64,000 nt of DNA from Acidobacteriota bacterium (GTDB lineage Bacteria; Acidobacteriota; Vicinamibacteria; Vicinamibacterales; UBA2999). Positions 40,104-50,731 of this stretch are shown piece after piece (the first letter of the stretch is position 1; each line of letters starts with the position of its first letter). The notes under the pieces are model-generated. The model saw nothing but the letters and a program-made list of their open reading frames with translations. It searched no databases and was not told the DNA's origin. The position numbers and the translations under genes are program-made. Location of the stretch: contig JAKFYH010000013.1 of NCBI GenBank assembly GCA_021730945.1, positions 62,001-126,000 of the forward strand, read 5' to 3'.

Positions 40104-41807
40104 TCACGGCGTGGCCGGCGGCGGCGCGAACAGCTTGCCGAAGAAATCGCCGGGATTCCAGGCCGGGCGCGCCGAGTCCTGCGCCACCAGCCAGCCCGTC
40201 AGGAAGTTGAGCCGCGCATGCTGCGCCCCGGCCTCGAAGTCGAACGCCTGGTTCATGTCGTCGTTGGGCTTGTGGTACACGTCGCGACGATACGCCGCGT
40301 TGATCTTCGAGCCATCGAGCGCCATGTCGCCGGTCATGAACCCGCTCTTGATGAACAGCGACGGAATGCCCTGGCGCACGAAGCTGAAGTGGTCGCTGCG
40401 GATGAACAGCACCTGCTCGGGGATCGGATCCTCGGCGATGCCGATACCGAGATGCTGCGCCGCCTTCGTGACCGGCGCCATCAGCGTGGAGTGCTGCGCT
40501 CCGTAGGGGACGATGTCGAGCAAAGGGTGGAACAGGAACGGCATGTCGAGCGCGAGGTCGGCCACCAGCGAGTCGCGCGGCACCGTGGGATGGCGCGCGA
40601 AGTAGTCGGAGCCGAGCAGTCCCCGCTCTTCGGCGGTCACGAACAGGAACAGCGCCGAGCGCTTCGGCTTGGCCGCCATGGCCGTGGCGGCGTGGGCAAT
40701 CTCCAGCACAATCGCCACGCCCGAGGCGTTGTCGTGCGCGCCGTTGTAGATGTCGTCGCCGTTCATGGCTACGCCGCGGCCAAAGTGATCGACGTGAGCC
40801 ACGTAGACCACGTGCTCCGCCTGCAATTGCGGATCGCTCCCCTTGACCCGTCCCACCAGGTTGGCGCTTTCAATGTCCTTGTGGGTGGTGCGGGTCGTGA
40901 GCGACACGCGCGTGGCCAGGTCGAACGCCTGCGGCTTGCTGGCCGCCGCCGCCGCGAACACCTCGGCCAGCGGCGCCGGCGCGGCGGCGAAGATCGCGGT
41001 CACCGCCGAATGGTTGAGCGACGCCGACCCGCGCAGCGCCGGGTCGCCCCGGCTGGGCTGCCCTTGCGCATCGACCCAGGCGAAGCTCCCCTGCTTGCTG
41101 GTGGCCACGCTCACGTCCCAGCGGAAACGCGGATCATCCGGCGAGGTAAAGCTGATGGTGCCAATGGCGCCGCGCTTGATCGCTTCGGCGTCTTTCACGC
41201 CACCCGACGAGTAGTAGGCGCGTTCGTTACTCGGCAGGCTGGCCGGCGCGCCACTCAGGTAGGCCACCACCTTGCCGGTTACGCTGCCGGCGGCGGCGTA
41301 GTCGTCGTAGCCGAACCCGGGCGCGCTCACGCCGTAGCCGACAAACATCACCGGCGCATCGTCAATGCTGACCTGCTCGCGGAGGTGATCGCCGCCGAGC
41401 AGGAAGTCGACGCCGTACTTCAACGTCCTGGTGCCGGCCTTCGAAGTAACTTTCAGGGAACTGCCGGCCTCGACGACGGTGGCGTTCCTGAGTGGAACGC
41501 GCTGCCGGAAGCCGCCGTTCTCGCCGGCGGGCTCGACGCCGTATGCCTTCAGTGTGGTCTCGACATAGCGCAGGGCGCCTTCGTACCCTTCAGTACCCAG
41601 CCCACGCCCTTCCAGCGCATCGTCGGCCAGCGTGCTCATGTGCTGCTTGATTAAATCGGGTTTGATTGCCGCAAGCGCCGACTTCACGCCGGGGTCATCG
41701 AGCGACGGCACCACGGCCGCCGGCGCCGTACCTGCACTTTGGCAACCGCTGACCAGCGCCAGCACCGCCACACCAAGAACCGACCGCAAACCAAAATACG
41801 CGCGCAT
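40104..41807 (-). CDS. M28-family zinc aminopeptidase lipoprotein
   Basis: A 567-residue lipoprotein. ATG at 41807 follows GGAGGA at 41816-41821, and VLALVSGCQS is a clear lipobox; the frame open further upstream has no ribosome site and is not used. A PA-like insert (about residues 150-290) precedes the M28 core with zinc ligands AHVDHFG (His), GAHDNASG (Asp), TAEERGLLG (Glu-Glu), LALDMPF and HKPNDD (His). It should cleave N-terminal residues from peptides in the periplasm. Convergent with the dead vapC and divergent from the vapB-like gene. Confidence 0.92.
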   Translation of the reverse strand: MRAYFGLRSVLGVAVLALVSGCQSAGTAPAAVVPSLDDPGVKSALAAIKPDLIKQHMSTLADDALEGRGLGTEGYEGALRYVETTLKAYGVEPAGENGGFRQRVPLRNATVVEAGSSLKVTSKAGTRTLKYGVDFLLGGDHLREQVSIDDAPVMFVGYGVSAPGFGYDDYAAAGSVTGKVVAYLSGAPASLPSNERAYYSSGGVKDAEAIKRGAIGTISFTSPDDPRFRWDVSVATSKQGSFAWVDAQGQPSRGDPALRGSASLNHSAVTAIFAAAPAPLAEVFAAAAASKPQAFDLATRVSLTTRTTHKDIESANLVGRVKGSDPQLQAEHVVYVAHVDHFGRGVAMNGDDIYNGAHDNASGVAIVLEIAHAATAMAAKPKRSALFLFVTAEERGLLGSDYFARHPTVPRDSLVADLALDMPFLFHPLLDIVPYGAQHSTLMAPVTKAAQHLGIGIAEDPIPEQVLFIRSDHFSFVRQGIPSLFIKSGFMTGDMALDGSKINAAYRRDVYHKPNDDMNQAFDFEAGAQHARLNFLTGWLVAQDSARPAWNPGDFFGKLFAPPPATP

Positions 41808-41953
41808 CCTGAAGTCCTCCAGCCCGGGCCCGGCCCGGTGCGTGGCCAGCTTGGTCTGAACCCGGACCACGGTCAACCCTATTCCGCCAGAAATGAGGGC
41901 GGCAACCTGCGCCCATCCGGCGCGATTCCCGCCTTCGCCACGCCATGGCCGGT

Positions 41954-41993
41954 TGACATGCGCATCGCATGCGCACATGCTAGTCGCATGTCA
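41954..41993. promoter_or_regulatory. Inverted-repeat operator of the vapBC-like pair
   Basis: TGACATGCG at 41954-41962 is the exact inverted partner of CGCATGTCA at 41985-41993, with two direct CATGCGCA copies between (41957-41964, 41968-41975). The right arm contains the antitoxin's ATG. VapB/FitA ribbon-helix-helix proteins bind such repeats at their own promoter, so autoregulation is likely. Confidence 0.6.
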
Positions 41994-42218
41994 CGAATGG
42001 TCCAGGTTCGGAACGTGCCGGACGCGCTGCATCGCAAGCTCAAGAGCCGGGCATCGGACGCGGGGCAGACGCTCTCGGACTACTTGCTCGCAGAACTCGA
42101 ACGCCTGGCGGTCCGGCCAACCCGCGGCGAGATGTTGGCCAGAATCCACAGCCGCAAGCGCGTGAGCTTGAAGACGCCGGCCGCAGTGATCGTCAGGGAA
42201 GAGCGCGACTCGGCATGA
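41988..42218 (+). CDS. FitA/VapB-type ribbon-helix-helix antitoxin
   Basis: A 76-residue antitoxin. The N-terminal ribbon MVQVRNVPDALHRKLKSRA and the following helix (GQTLSDYLLAELERLA) form the Arc-like DNA-binding fold; the C-terminal tail (MLARIHSRKRVSLKTPA) should fill the toxin's active site. Start at 41988 with ATG in an inverted repeat. Its stop overlaps the toxin start (ATGA), a normal arrangement. Confidence 0.9.
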   Translation: MSRMVQVRNVPDALHRKLKSRASDAGQTLSDYLLAELERLAVRPTRGEMLARIHSRKRVSLKTPAAVIVREERDSA

Positions 42219-42610
42219 TCGTCGTCGACGCGTCTGCCCTGCTGGAGTTCCTGCTACAGACGCCGATCGGGAGCCGGGTTGAGGCTCGGCTCTTTCGGGA
42301 CGGGGACGAACTCCACGCGCCGCATCTGGTCGACGTCGAGGTAACCCAGGGCCTGCGCCGTCTGGTTCGTTCGCGCGAAGTCGCCGCTGACCGGGCAGCC
42401 GAGGCCCTCGCCGATCTCGTCGATCTCGACCTCCACCGCCATGGCCATTTGGACCTGCTGACGCGTGCCTGGACGCTGCGCGACAACATCACCGCATACG
42501 ACGCTGTGTACGTGGCTCTGGCCGAGGCCCTTGGGGCAACGGTCGTCACCTGTGACCGCCCGCTCGCCGGAGCGGCCGGCAATCGCGCTCCGATCGAAGT
42601 CGTCGAATGA
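42215..42610 (+). CDS. vapC: PIN-domain ribonuclease toxin (VapC/FitB type)
   Basis: A 131-residue PIN toxin, intact. Acidic metal ligands: Asp5 in VVDASALLE, Glu42 in VDVEVTQGL, Asp95 in TAYDAVYVALAEALG and Asp113 in VTCDRPLAG. Targets of VapC include initiator or elongator tRNAs and rRNA; FitB-like proteins are less clear. ATGA overlap with the antitoxin ensures coupled translation. This working pair lies 2 kb from the dead vapC at 39756-40094. Confidence 0.93.
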   Translation: MIVVDASALLEFLLQTPIGSRVEARLFRDGDELHAPHLVDVEVTQGLRRLVRSREVAADRAAEALADLVDLDLHRHGHLDLLTRAWTLRDNITAYDAVYVALAEALGATVVTCDRPLAGAAGNRAPIEVVE

Positions 42611-42633
42611 AGCCCGGTGCGGGGGCATCGAGC

Positions 42634-42914
42634 CTAGGCCTCGGCGTCGGGCCTCAACCTCGCATCGAGCCAGAACGTGCCACCTGGCACCAGTGAGGCG
42701 ATGAACGCGATCCACCCGAGGCGGGTTCCCAGGTCGCGCCACGCCAGCCCCAGTGTCATCACGTAGGCGATAAACAGCACGCCGTGCGCCAGGCCCACCA
42801 CTCTCACCGCCAGATCGATGCCGAGTCCGTACTTGAGCGGCATGGCGATGAACAACAAGAGCAGGAACGAGACGCCTTCCCAGAAGGCGACAATGCGGAA
42901 GCGGCTGACGGCAG

Positions 42915-42918
<4 letters not shown>
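42634..42918 (-). CDS. DUF3817 integral membrane protein
   Basis: A 94-residue protein with three hydrophobic helices and the family signatures FRIVAFWEGVSFLLLLFIAM, MPLKYG and VGLAHGVLFIAYV. Function unknown; members occur across Actinobacteria and Proteobacteria as stand-alone proteins. Its ATG overlaps the stop of the UvrA-like gene (ATGA), suggesting cotranscription. Confidence 0.9.
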
Positions 42919-45350
<2,432 letters not shown>

Positions 45351-45435
45351 GAATCTGGTGCTGTTACTGGAGGCGAATCGGGTGCCGGTGTCAGAATAAC
45401 CCAAGGCCCAATCGCGATTGCGCTAACATCAGGTG

Positions 45436-45669
45436 ATGAAATCCAAGACGAGCCTCGGCGAGGTGAAGAGAGTCCTGGTGGCAGTGAAGACCGGCGTGCG
45501 CGATTTCTGGAAGGGCTACCTGCTCAATCCCGTCTCCTGTTGAGGGATGGATCCAGTGTCCTGGGAGCAGGACACACGCCGGCGGTGGGACGAGCAGCAA
45601 CGAGCGCTCCCGCCGTCAACCAAGCCGGGCACCGAAGGGCGAACCGGCGAGACCTTGCCCGCGGCCTAG
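45436..45669 (+). CDS. Candidate 77-residue selenoprotein with a Cys-Sec motif
   Basis: Two open stretches join in one frame if UGA at 45541-45543 is selenocysteine: 35 residues (MKSKTSLGEVKRVL...DFWKGYLLNPVSC), Sec36, then GMDPVSWEQDTRRRWDEQQ and a Pro/Gly/Thr tail to a TAG at 45667. Cys35-Sec36 would form a redox pair. Third-position GC is high in both halves (roughly 28 of 34 and 30 of 39 codons), as in real genes here. The downstream half has no properly spaced ribosome site (GAGGG touches its ATG), arguing against two separate peptides. A perfect SECIS-like hairpin follows the UGA. No signal peptide, so cytosolic. I do not recognise the family. Its 3' end overlaps the convergent nitronate monooxygenase stop by 4 nt. 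The weak point is the poor start region (CAGGTG before ATG). Confidence 0.55.
45541..45575 (+). promoter_or_regulatory. UGA codon and SECIS-like hairpin of the small selenoprotein
   Basis: After UGA (45541-45543) come 20 nt, then the loop GGAG (45564-45567) of a perfect 8-bp stem, GTGTCCTG (45556-45563) with CAGGACAC (45568-45575). Spacing, perfect stem and first-position G match the redoxin element at 30252-30285. It could instead be a terminator for the convergent gene, but there is no T-run. Confidence 0.6.
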
Positions 45670-47090
45670 GGTACCGGCAGGGCCGAGAGCAGCGTGTCGA
45701 CCACGTCGGCGGCGGCGTAGTCGGTGGCTCCCGGCCGCACAAATCGCGCGATGCCCGCCAGGTCGTCGCCGGCTGTGACGATGCCGTGTTCGATGTACCT
45801 GCCGGCGCGCACCTGAGGATAGCCGGCAGTGGCGACCAGTGCATTGCAGATGCACTTGCGGCCCATCGTCGCGCTCACGTCGCCGCCCTTTGCGACGTAG
45901 ACGTTGACCGGTTCGGCCGCGCATCGGAAGCCAACGGAGCCGTCGCCCTCCCGGTAGGCTTCGCGTAGAAAACCAAGATCGCAAATGCGGGGCCGTGCCG
46001 CGTAGACTGCCGGATCCGAGATCGTGCCGTCGAGCCGGGCCACCTTGAACGGAAAGCCGGTGGGCGACGCCGACGGATCGGTGAAGACGCTGGCGCGTCC
46101 GTCGATGGCCTGTCGCAGCAGGGCCTGGCGGTAGTCGGGGCGCAGACCCGATTCGGCGCAGAAGGCAAAAGCGGTTCCCACTTGCACGCCCGCCGCCCCC
46201 ATCTCGAGCGCCTCGCGTAAACGCTCGGGGGTACCGTAGCCGCCGGCCAACCAGAACGGCAGGCCGAGCGCGCGCAACCGGGCCAGGTCCACCCGATCAC
46301 GCTCGCCGTAGTGAGGCTCGCCCTCGGGAGTCAGCTGCAACTTGCCGCGCGGCGGGGCGTTGTGGCCGCCGGCAGTCGCGCCCTCGACGACAAACCCGTC
46401 GACGCGGCCGTTGGCCCGCCGCACCAGGGTCTGCGCCAGAACCTCCGAGGCGATGATGGCGAGGAAGGCCGGCCGCTTGAGCGGGGCACCGGTGCCGATC
46501 GCGAGGTCGCGCGGGTCGAACCCGACCGTCACCTCGTCGCCGGGGCGGGCACCGGTGGTCGTCACCGGGTACGAGGCCGCCTCGTGCATGGCCAGGCGGT
46601 CGAGCGCGCCGGGAATCTTGAGGGGAATGCCGGCCCCCATAAGCACGTAGTCCACACCCGCGAGCATCGCGCCGTAGAGCGATGGCAAGTGGGGGATCTG
46701 GATCTTCTCCAGGTAGTTGATCCCGATCAGACCGCCGTGGCCCTCGCGCGCCAGCCAGACCTCGACAAAGTTGGCGACCACGCAGAGTTCGAGGAACGCG
46801 CGCGGCGGGTCGAGCGACTGCAGCGGCAAGGACCGGTACGACTGTCCCGGTTGCCGGCCACCGGGAATGAAACAGCGGCTCGACACCCGTTCGGCCATGG
46901 CCCGGTTGGGAAAGGCCTGCAAGCCGCGCCGCATGTGGCCGCCCGGATCGCCGTCCTGGAGCCGGCGGGCCAGGATCTGGTCGAGCGCCGTCCCGCTCAC
47001 GACGCCCAGTTGGCCCAAGCGGGAGACCGCGCGCGCCAGCCGCCAGTCCGACACGGCCACCCCCATTCCGCCCTGGATGATCACGGGCAT
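45666..47090 (-). CDS. Nitronate monooxygenase-family FMN enzyme
   Basis: A 474-residue TIM-barrel flavoenzyme of the 2-nitropropane dioxygenase family, which oxidises alkyl nitronates; some members are enoyl reductases. N-terminal PVIIQGGMGVAVSDWRLA is the FMN-barrel opening; GGHNAPPRG near 255 has the catalytic-type His after the Gly pair; PFWLAGGYGTPERL and GAAGVQVGTAFAF form the phosphate site. It is longer than usual (about 330), with insertions and an extra C-terminal segment including RKCICNALVATAGYPQVR. Its ATG overlaps the hemerythrin stop (TGATG), so they form an operon. Confidence 0.85.
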   Translation of the reverse strand: MPVIIQGGMGVAVSDWRLARAVSRLGQLGVVSGTALDQILARRLQDGDPGGHMRRGLQAFPNRAMAERVSSRCFIPGGRQPGQSYRSLPLQSLDPPRAFLELCVVANFVEVWLAREGHGGLIGINYLEKIQIPHLPSLYGAMLAGVDYVLMGAGIPLKIPGALDRLAMHEAASYPVTTTGARPGDEVTVGFDPRDLAIGTGAPLKRPAFLAIIASEVLAQTLVRRANGRVDGFVVEGATAGGHNAPPRGKLQLTPEGEPHYGERDRVDLARLRALGLPFWLAGGYGTPERLREALEMGAAGVQVGTAFAFCAESGLRPDYRQALLRQAIDGRASVFTDPSASPTGFPFKVARLDGTISDPAVYAARPRICDLGFLREAYREGDGSVGFRCAAEPVNVYVAKGGDVSATMGRKCICNALVATAGYPQVRAGRYIEHGIVTAGDDLAGIARFVRPGATDYAAADVVDTLLSALPVP

Positions 47091-47734
47091 CAGGTCACCT
47101 GGATCCGGCGGACCAGCTCGTCGCGCTCCTCCGCGTCGTTCATGGCCTGGTCGATCAGCGGGTAGACCACCTGGTCTTCCATGAGCCGGTGCTCATCCAG
47201 GGCACTGCCCAGGGCGGCAATCGCACGCTCGATCCCGGCCACGTCGCCGGCGTGCAAGGCGCCGGCAATCTCAGTCAATCGAAACCGGATCTGGCGGTGG
47301 TCGTCTCGCAGGACCCGGGTCGGACCTTCGCGGATTCCGGTCTTCTCCTCAAACGCCGGGAACAGCGTCGTCTCCTCCGCATCAATGTGCCACTCGAGGC
47401 CGCAGGAGAACTCGGCAAACGCGTGCGCCGCCTCCTGATGCGCGCCTTCGCGAACCAGGCGCCGCACCGTGTCGAGGATGGCATCGAGCCTTTGGTTGTC
47501 GCCGCCGAGATACTCCGAGACGGCGCGCGCGCCGTGGGTGAGCCGCCGGCCCACCTCGACGCGGTACTGGGCGGGACCGGCCTCGAGAACGCTCCAGTAG
47601 TACTCGCGGGGCCGCTCGTCTTGCAGGCGGCGGAGCAGGGGCCGCAGGTCGAGCGCACTGGTCAGCACGACCGTCCGCCCGGGCGAGAGCGCATCCAGGA
47701 TGCGCACGGCATCGTTGTAATCGGGCTCGGACAT
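47090..47734 (-). CDS. DUF2249 plus hemerythrin HHE protein
   Basis: A 214-residue protein from ATG 47734 (GGAGGG upstream). Residues 1-62 match DUF2249, a TusA-like fold (VVLTSALDLRPLLRRLQDE, EYYWSVLEAGPAQYRVEVGR). Residues about 85-205 form a hemerythrin domain with di-iron ligands in EWHIDAEETTLFPAFEE and DEHRLMEDQVVYP. In other bacteria DUF2249-hemerythrin proteins are induced by nitric oxide and lie near denitrification genes. The pairing with nitronate monooxygenase and an FNR-like upstream palindrome fits a nitrosative or low-oxygen response. Confidence 0.88.
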   Translation of the reverse strand: MSEPDYNDAVRILDALSPGRTVVLTSALDLRPLLRRLQDERPREYYWSVLEAGPAQYRVEVGRRLTHGARAVSEYLGGDNQRLDAILDTVRRLVREGAHQEAAHAFAEFSCGLEWHIDAEETTLFPAFEEKTGIREGPTRVLRDDHRQIRFRLTEIAGALHAGDVAGIERAIAALGSALDEHRLMEDQVVYPLIDQAMNDAEERDELVRRIQVT

Positions 47735-47808
47735 GCCGGTCGGACCCTCCGCGTCAGCTTGGTTCGGGGACAGGTAGCAAACATCGTGCGGGAATCGCGC
47801 CTCGGGGC

Positions 47809-47826
47809 ATATGACCGGCGTCATAT
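47809..47826. promoter_or_regulatory. CRP/FNR-family-like palindrome between divergent genes
   Basis: ATATGACCGGCGTCATAT is a perfect 18-bp palindrome with the form ATGAC-N4-GTCAT, close to the TTGAY-N4-RTCAA pattern of FNR, DNR and NNR regulators. Its centre is about 83 nt before the hemerythrin gene and 54 nt before the cytochrome gene, suitable for control of either or both. Confidence 0.55.
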
Positions 47827-47871
47827 CGGCGGCGCCGTGACTCGACCCATGATTGGTCACGCAGCCGGAAT

Positions 47872-49686
47872 ATGAACCGCCTTCGACTCGTGGTGCTGCT
47901 GGCCACCATCGGGCTGGCCTTTGGCTCGTGCCGAGCCGGCCCGGTGCCGGCGCCACCGGCACCTGCCACACCTGCCGTGGCGACCGGCCAGGAACTCTAC
48001 GCGACCTTCTGCGCCTCCTGCCACGGATCCGAGGGGCGTGGCGACGGGATTGCTGCGCCGTTCTGCCGCGTGCCGCCCGCGGACCTGACCCGTGCGGAGT
48101 TCAAGGTGCGCTCGACGCCGACCGGGTCACTCCCGAGCGATGCCGACCTGACCGCCGTGATCCGGCGCGGCGCCGGCGGTGATGGCGTGATGCCGTCGTT
48201 CTCCTTCCTCACCGAGGGAGATCTCGAAAGGCTGGTCGCGCAGGTCAAGTCCCTCTCACCACGCTGGCAGCGCGAACATCCGCTGCCGGACGTCGTGCTG
48301 CCGCGTCGCAGGGCGGGCGATGCACGCCAGGGTGAACGTGTCTATCGCACCCTGGGATGCGCCGACTGCCACGGACCCACCGGCGAGGGCAACGGCCCGC
48401 GCGCGAAGGACCTGCGCAACACGCGCGGCCGGCCCGAGGTGCCAACCGACTTGACGCGCCCGTCGACATTCAAGGGAGGCCAGGACGACCTCGGCCTGGT
48501 GCGCTCGGTCCTGACCGGCTTCAACGGCACCACCATGCCCAGCTACGCCGGCCAACCAGATATAGAGGACCGCGTGTGGGATCTGGCCGCCTACGTGTGG
48601 GCCCTGCAGCGGCCGCTGCCGGTTCCGCCAGTCACGGCGATCGACACCTCCACGATCGAGGGTTATTGGACCAAGCCCGTTCCAGCGCAGGGTGGCCATC
48701 TGTCGGCGGTGTCGTGTGTCGCCTGCCACGCGGCGCAGTTCGGCGACTGGTCGCAAACCCGTCATGCCCTGGCCATGGGACCGGGGGTGTGGGCGCAGAT
48801 GAACGACCAGCCCGAGTTGAGCGGCATGTGCGCCTCGTGCCATACCCCGCTGCGCGATCAATGGACCGACCCTTACCTTGGGGCGGATGGGGTTGGGTGC
48901 ACGGGCTGTCACTCCCGAGCCAGTCAGAAGTTTGGCCCGGCGCCGCTGCCGACGACGATCGCGCCGATGGTTGCCCGCTATCCAGCCCCGCACGGCCCGG
49001 TGAACACGAGGGAGTTCTTCGAGACCGTGGACTTCTGCGCCGGCTGCCACCAGTTTGCCGAGGGCCGGGCGCCGCGGGTCAATGGGGCATTCCTGCAGAA
49101 CACAGTCGAGGAGTGGCGCGCTTCGCGTGCCGCGCGCGAGGGCAAGACCTGTCAGACCTGCCACATGCCCGGGCGCCGTCACCTGTTCCGCGGCATTCAC
49201 GATCCAGCGACCGTTCGCGGCGGCGTGCGATGGAGCTTCGACGCTCGCGTTGTTGGCGGCCGGATGGTGAGCCGGATGACGCTCACGAACACCGACACCG
49301 GCCACGCCTTCCCCACCTACATCGTGCCCGAGGTCTGGATGCGGATTGAATTGGCGGACCGCTACGGGACGGGCACCGTCGTTGCCGAGCGGCTGATTGC
49401 GCGACGGGTCGTCCTGGCGGACGGCGAGTGGACGGAGCTTGGCGATACGCGGCTCCGCCAGGACGAGAGCGCCACGATTGAGTACATGGGAGCGCTGCCG
49501 CCCGGCATCGTATCGGCGGTGGGCACCGTCATTGTCCGCCCCGATGCGTACCATCTCGGCAGTCTCGCAGCCCACCTGCGCGATGCGAAGTCTGCGGGAT
49601 CGCGCCGGCTCTACGAACAAGGCCTGGCCGAGATGCGGGCTTCCGACTATGTCCTGTTCAGGGAGGAGCGACTCCTGCCGCGTTAA
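47872..49686 (+). CDS. Exported seven-haem c-type cytochrome
   Basis: A 604-residue protein with a signal ending LAFGSCRAG, possibly a lipoprotein. Seven CxxCH sites: CASCH and CADCH in two mono-haem cytochrome c domains (about residues 35-250, each with a downstream Met region such as GVMPSF and TTMPSY), then CVACH, CASCH, CTGCH, CAGCH and CQTCH in a multihaem domain of the NapC/NrfA-related or cytochrome c-554 kind. The last 150 residues are a beta domain (RMTLTNTDTGHAFPTYIVPE) typical of these cytochromes. It should transfer electrons at the periplasmic face. Divergent from the hemerythrin operon across an FNR-like palindrome. Confidence 0.88.
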   Translation: MNRLRLVVLLATIGLAFGSCRAGPVPAPPAPATPAVATGQELYATFCASCHGSEGRGDGIAAPFCRVPPADLTRAEFKVRSTPTGSLPSDADLTAVIRRGAGGDGVMPSFSFLTEGDLERLVAQVKSLSPRWQREHPLPDVVLPRRRAGDARQGERVYRTLGCADCHGPTGEGNGPRAKDLRNTRGRPEVPTDLTRPSTFKGGQDDLGLVRSVLTGFNGTTMPSYAGQPDIEDRVWDLAAYVWALQRPLPVPPVTAIDTSTIEGYWTKPVPAQGGHLSAVSCVACHAAQFGDWSQTRHALAMGPGVWAQMNDQPELSGMCASCHTPLRDQWTDPYLGADGVGCTGCHSRASQKFGPAPLPTTIAPMVARYPAPHGPVNTREFFETVDFCAGCHQFAEGRAPRVNGAFLQNTVEEWRASRAAREGKTCQTCHMPGRRHLFRGIHDPATVRGGVRWSFDARVVGGRMVSRMTLTNTDTGHAFPTYIVPEVWMRIELADRYGTGTVVAERLIARRVVLADGEWTELGDTRLRQDESATIEYMGALPPGIVSAVGTVIVRPDAYHLGSLAAHLRDAKSAGSRRLYEQGLAEMRASDYVLFREERLLPR

Positions 49687-49865
49687 TGGACCGAGACTGG
49701 ATTCCAGCGTGGCGGGCGTACCGGTGCATGGCGCAGCCCGAGCGCTTGACGCGGGAGTAGCCCCCTTGGGGGCGGGCCGATTCGTTATACTCGGAAGAAT
49801 CGTGGAGGCTCACGAATGGAGCGTCCGCACGTCGTGCCGGGGTGCCCGGCCAGAGAGGCTCTGCC

Positions 49866-50453
49866 GTGATCGTTGCCCGTTTGACTGCCGGACTGCTGCT
49901 GCTCGTTTCGCCCGCCTTTGCCCAGGAAGCGCCGCCGCCGGCCGCGCAGATTGCCGGAGCGGTGGTGGCCGCGCCGGAGGATCGCCGGGCCGGAGCGAAG
50001 GTGCTCGGCTGGGATGCCGCCGGCAAGATGGTGACGCTGCGTGAGGGCAGCAACGATCAGGTCTGCCTGGCGGATAACCCGGCCGTCGCGGGCTTCAACG
50101 TGGCCTGTTACCACAAGGACCTCGATGCGTTCATGGCGCGCGGACGCGAGCTGACCGCGCAGGGGATCACCGACGACAAGCAGCGCGACAGCATCCGCTG
50201 GAAGGAAGTGGACGACAAGAAGCTGCCGCTGCCGCGCGAGGGGCGCATGCTGGCGATCACGACCGGCAAGTCGTTCGACGCCGCGACCGGCACCATCGAG
50301 GACAGTTACTCGCGCTGGGTCATCTACGTCCCGTACGCGACGGGCGAATCGACCGGGCTGGGCACCAAGAACGTCCCGGGTATGCCCTGGCTGATGGATG
50401 GTGGCACCGCCGGCGCCCACATCATGATCAGCCCGCTGCGGCCCAAGCAGTAG
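49866..50453 (+). CDS. Exported protein of unknown function
   Basis: A 195-residue protein. I start it at GTG 49866, which follows AGAGAGG and opens a signal peptide (IVARLTAGLLLLVSPAFAQ). The mature part has VVAAPEDRRAGAKVLGWDAA, VCLADNPAVAGFNVACYHKD (a Cys pair), ITTGKSFDAATG and YVPYATGESTGLGTKN, ending HIMISPLRPKQ. I do not recognise a catalytic family, but the fold is probably compact and disulfide-bonded. A TATACT at 49786-49791 may be its -10 box. It stands alone before the tRNA locus. Confidence 0.7.
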   Translation: MIVARLTAGLLLLVSPAFAQEAPPPAAQIAGAVVAAPEDRRAGAKVLGWDAAGKMVTLREGSNDQVCLADNPAVAGFNVACYHKDLDAFMARGRELTAQGITDDKQRDSIRWKEVDDKKLPLPREGRMLAITTGKSFDAATGTIEDSYSRWVIYVPYATGESTGLGTKNVPGMPWLMDGGTAGAHIMISPLRPKQ

Positions 50454-50489
50454 GGAAGAGGGTTGGGCTCGGCCGTCTCCACCAGGCCG

Positions 50490-50731
50490 ATGGCCGCGCC
50501 ACTGAAGCCCACCCGAGGCGCCGAACGAAACCGAAGGTTGAGTGGTGGCGAAACCTCAGGGATTCGCACTGTGGCCGCGGCGAAGCCGTGGCCATTGAAA
50601 CCCGAACCGCCGAGCGAGACGAATGTCGAGTGATGGCGCAGGCCGAGGGATTCGCACTGTGGCCGCGGTGAAGCCGTGGCCATTGAACCCGAGTCCCACC
50701 CGAACCGCCGAGCGAGACGAATGTTGAGTGA
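50490..50731. repeat. Tandem degenerate copies of the tRNA-Ser 3' end
   Basis: The block GTTGAGTGaTGGCG, about 8-10 nt, then GGGATTCG, which in the real tRNA spans the encoded CCA end and T-arm (complement), recurs upstream on the plus strand with GGGATTCG at 50559 and 50647; the true tRNA copy is at 50745. Periods are 88 and 98 bp. Between copies is a shared stretch (CACTGTGGCCGCGG, then GAAGCCGTGGCCATTGAA). A further partial unit begins near 50490. They lie directly 3' of the tRNA in its transcription direction, as the rtT repeats do at E. coli tyrT. Confidence 0.75.

Noticed and set aside
45436-45543. Stand-alone 35-residue peptide or RiPP precursor
   Set aside because: No maturation enzyme is adjacent, and reading through the UGA explains both halves and the hairpin better.
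49786-49791. Confident sigma-70 promoter for the exported protein at 49866
   Set aside because: TATACT is a good -10 but no -35 hexamer lies at acceptable spacing.
50540-50665. Additional tRNA genes in the repeats
   Set aside because: Only the CCA-end and part of the T-arm are kept; there is no acceptor, D-arm or anticodon.
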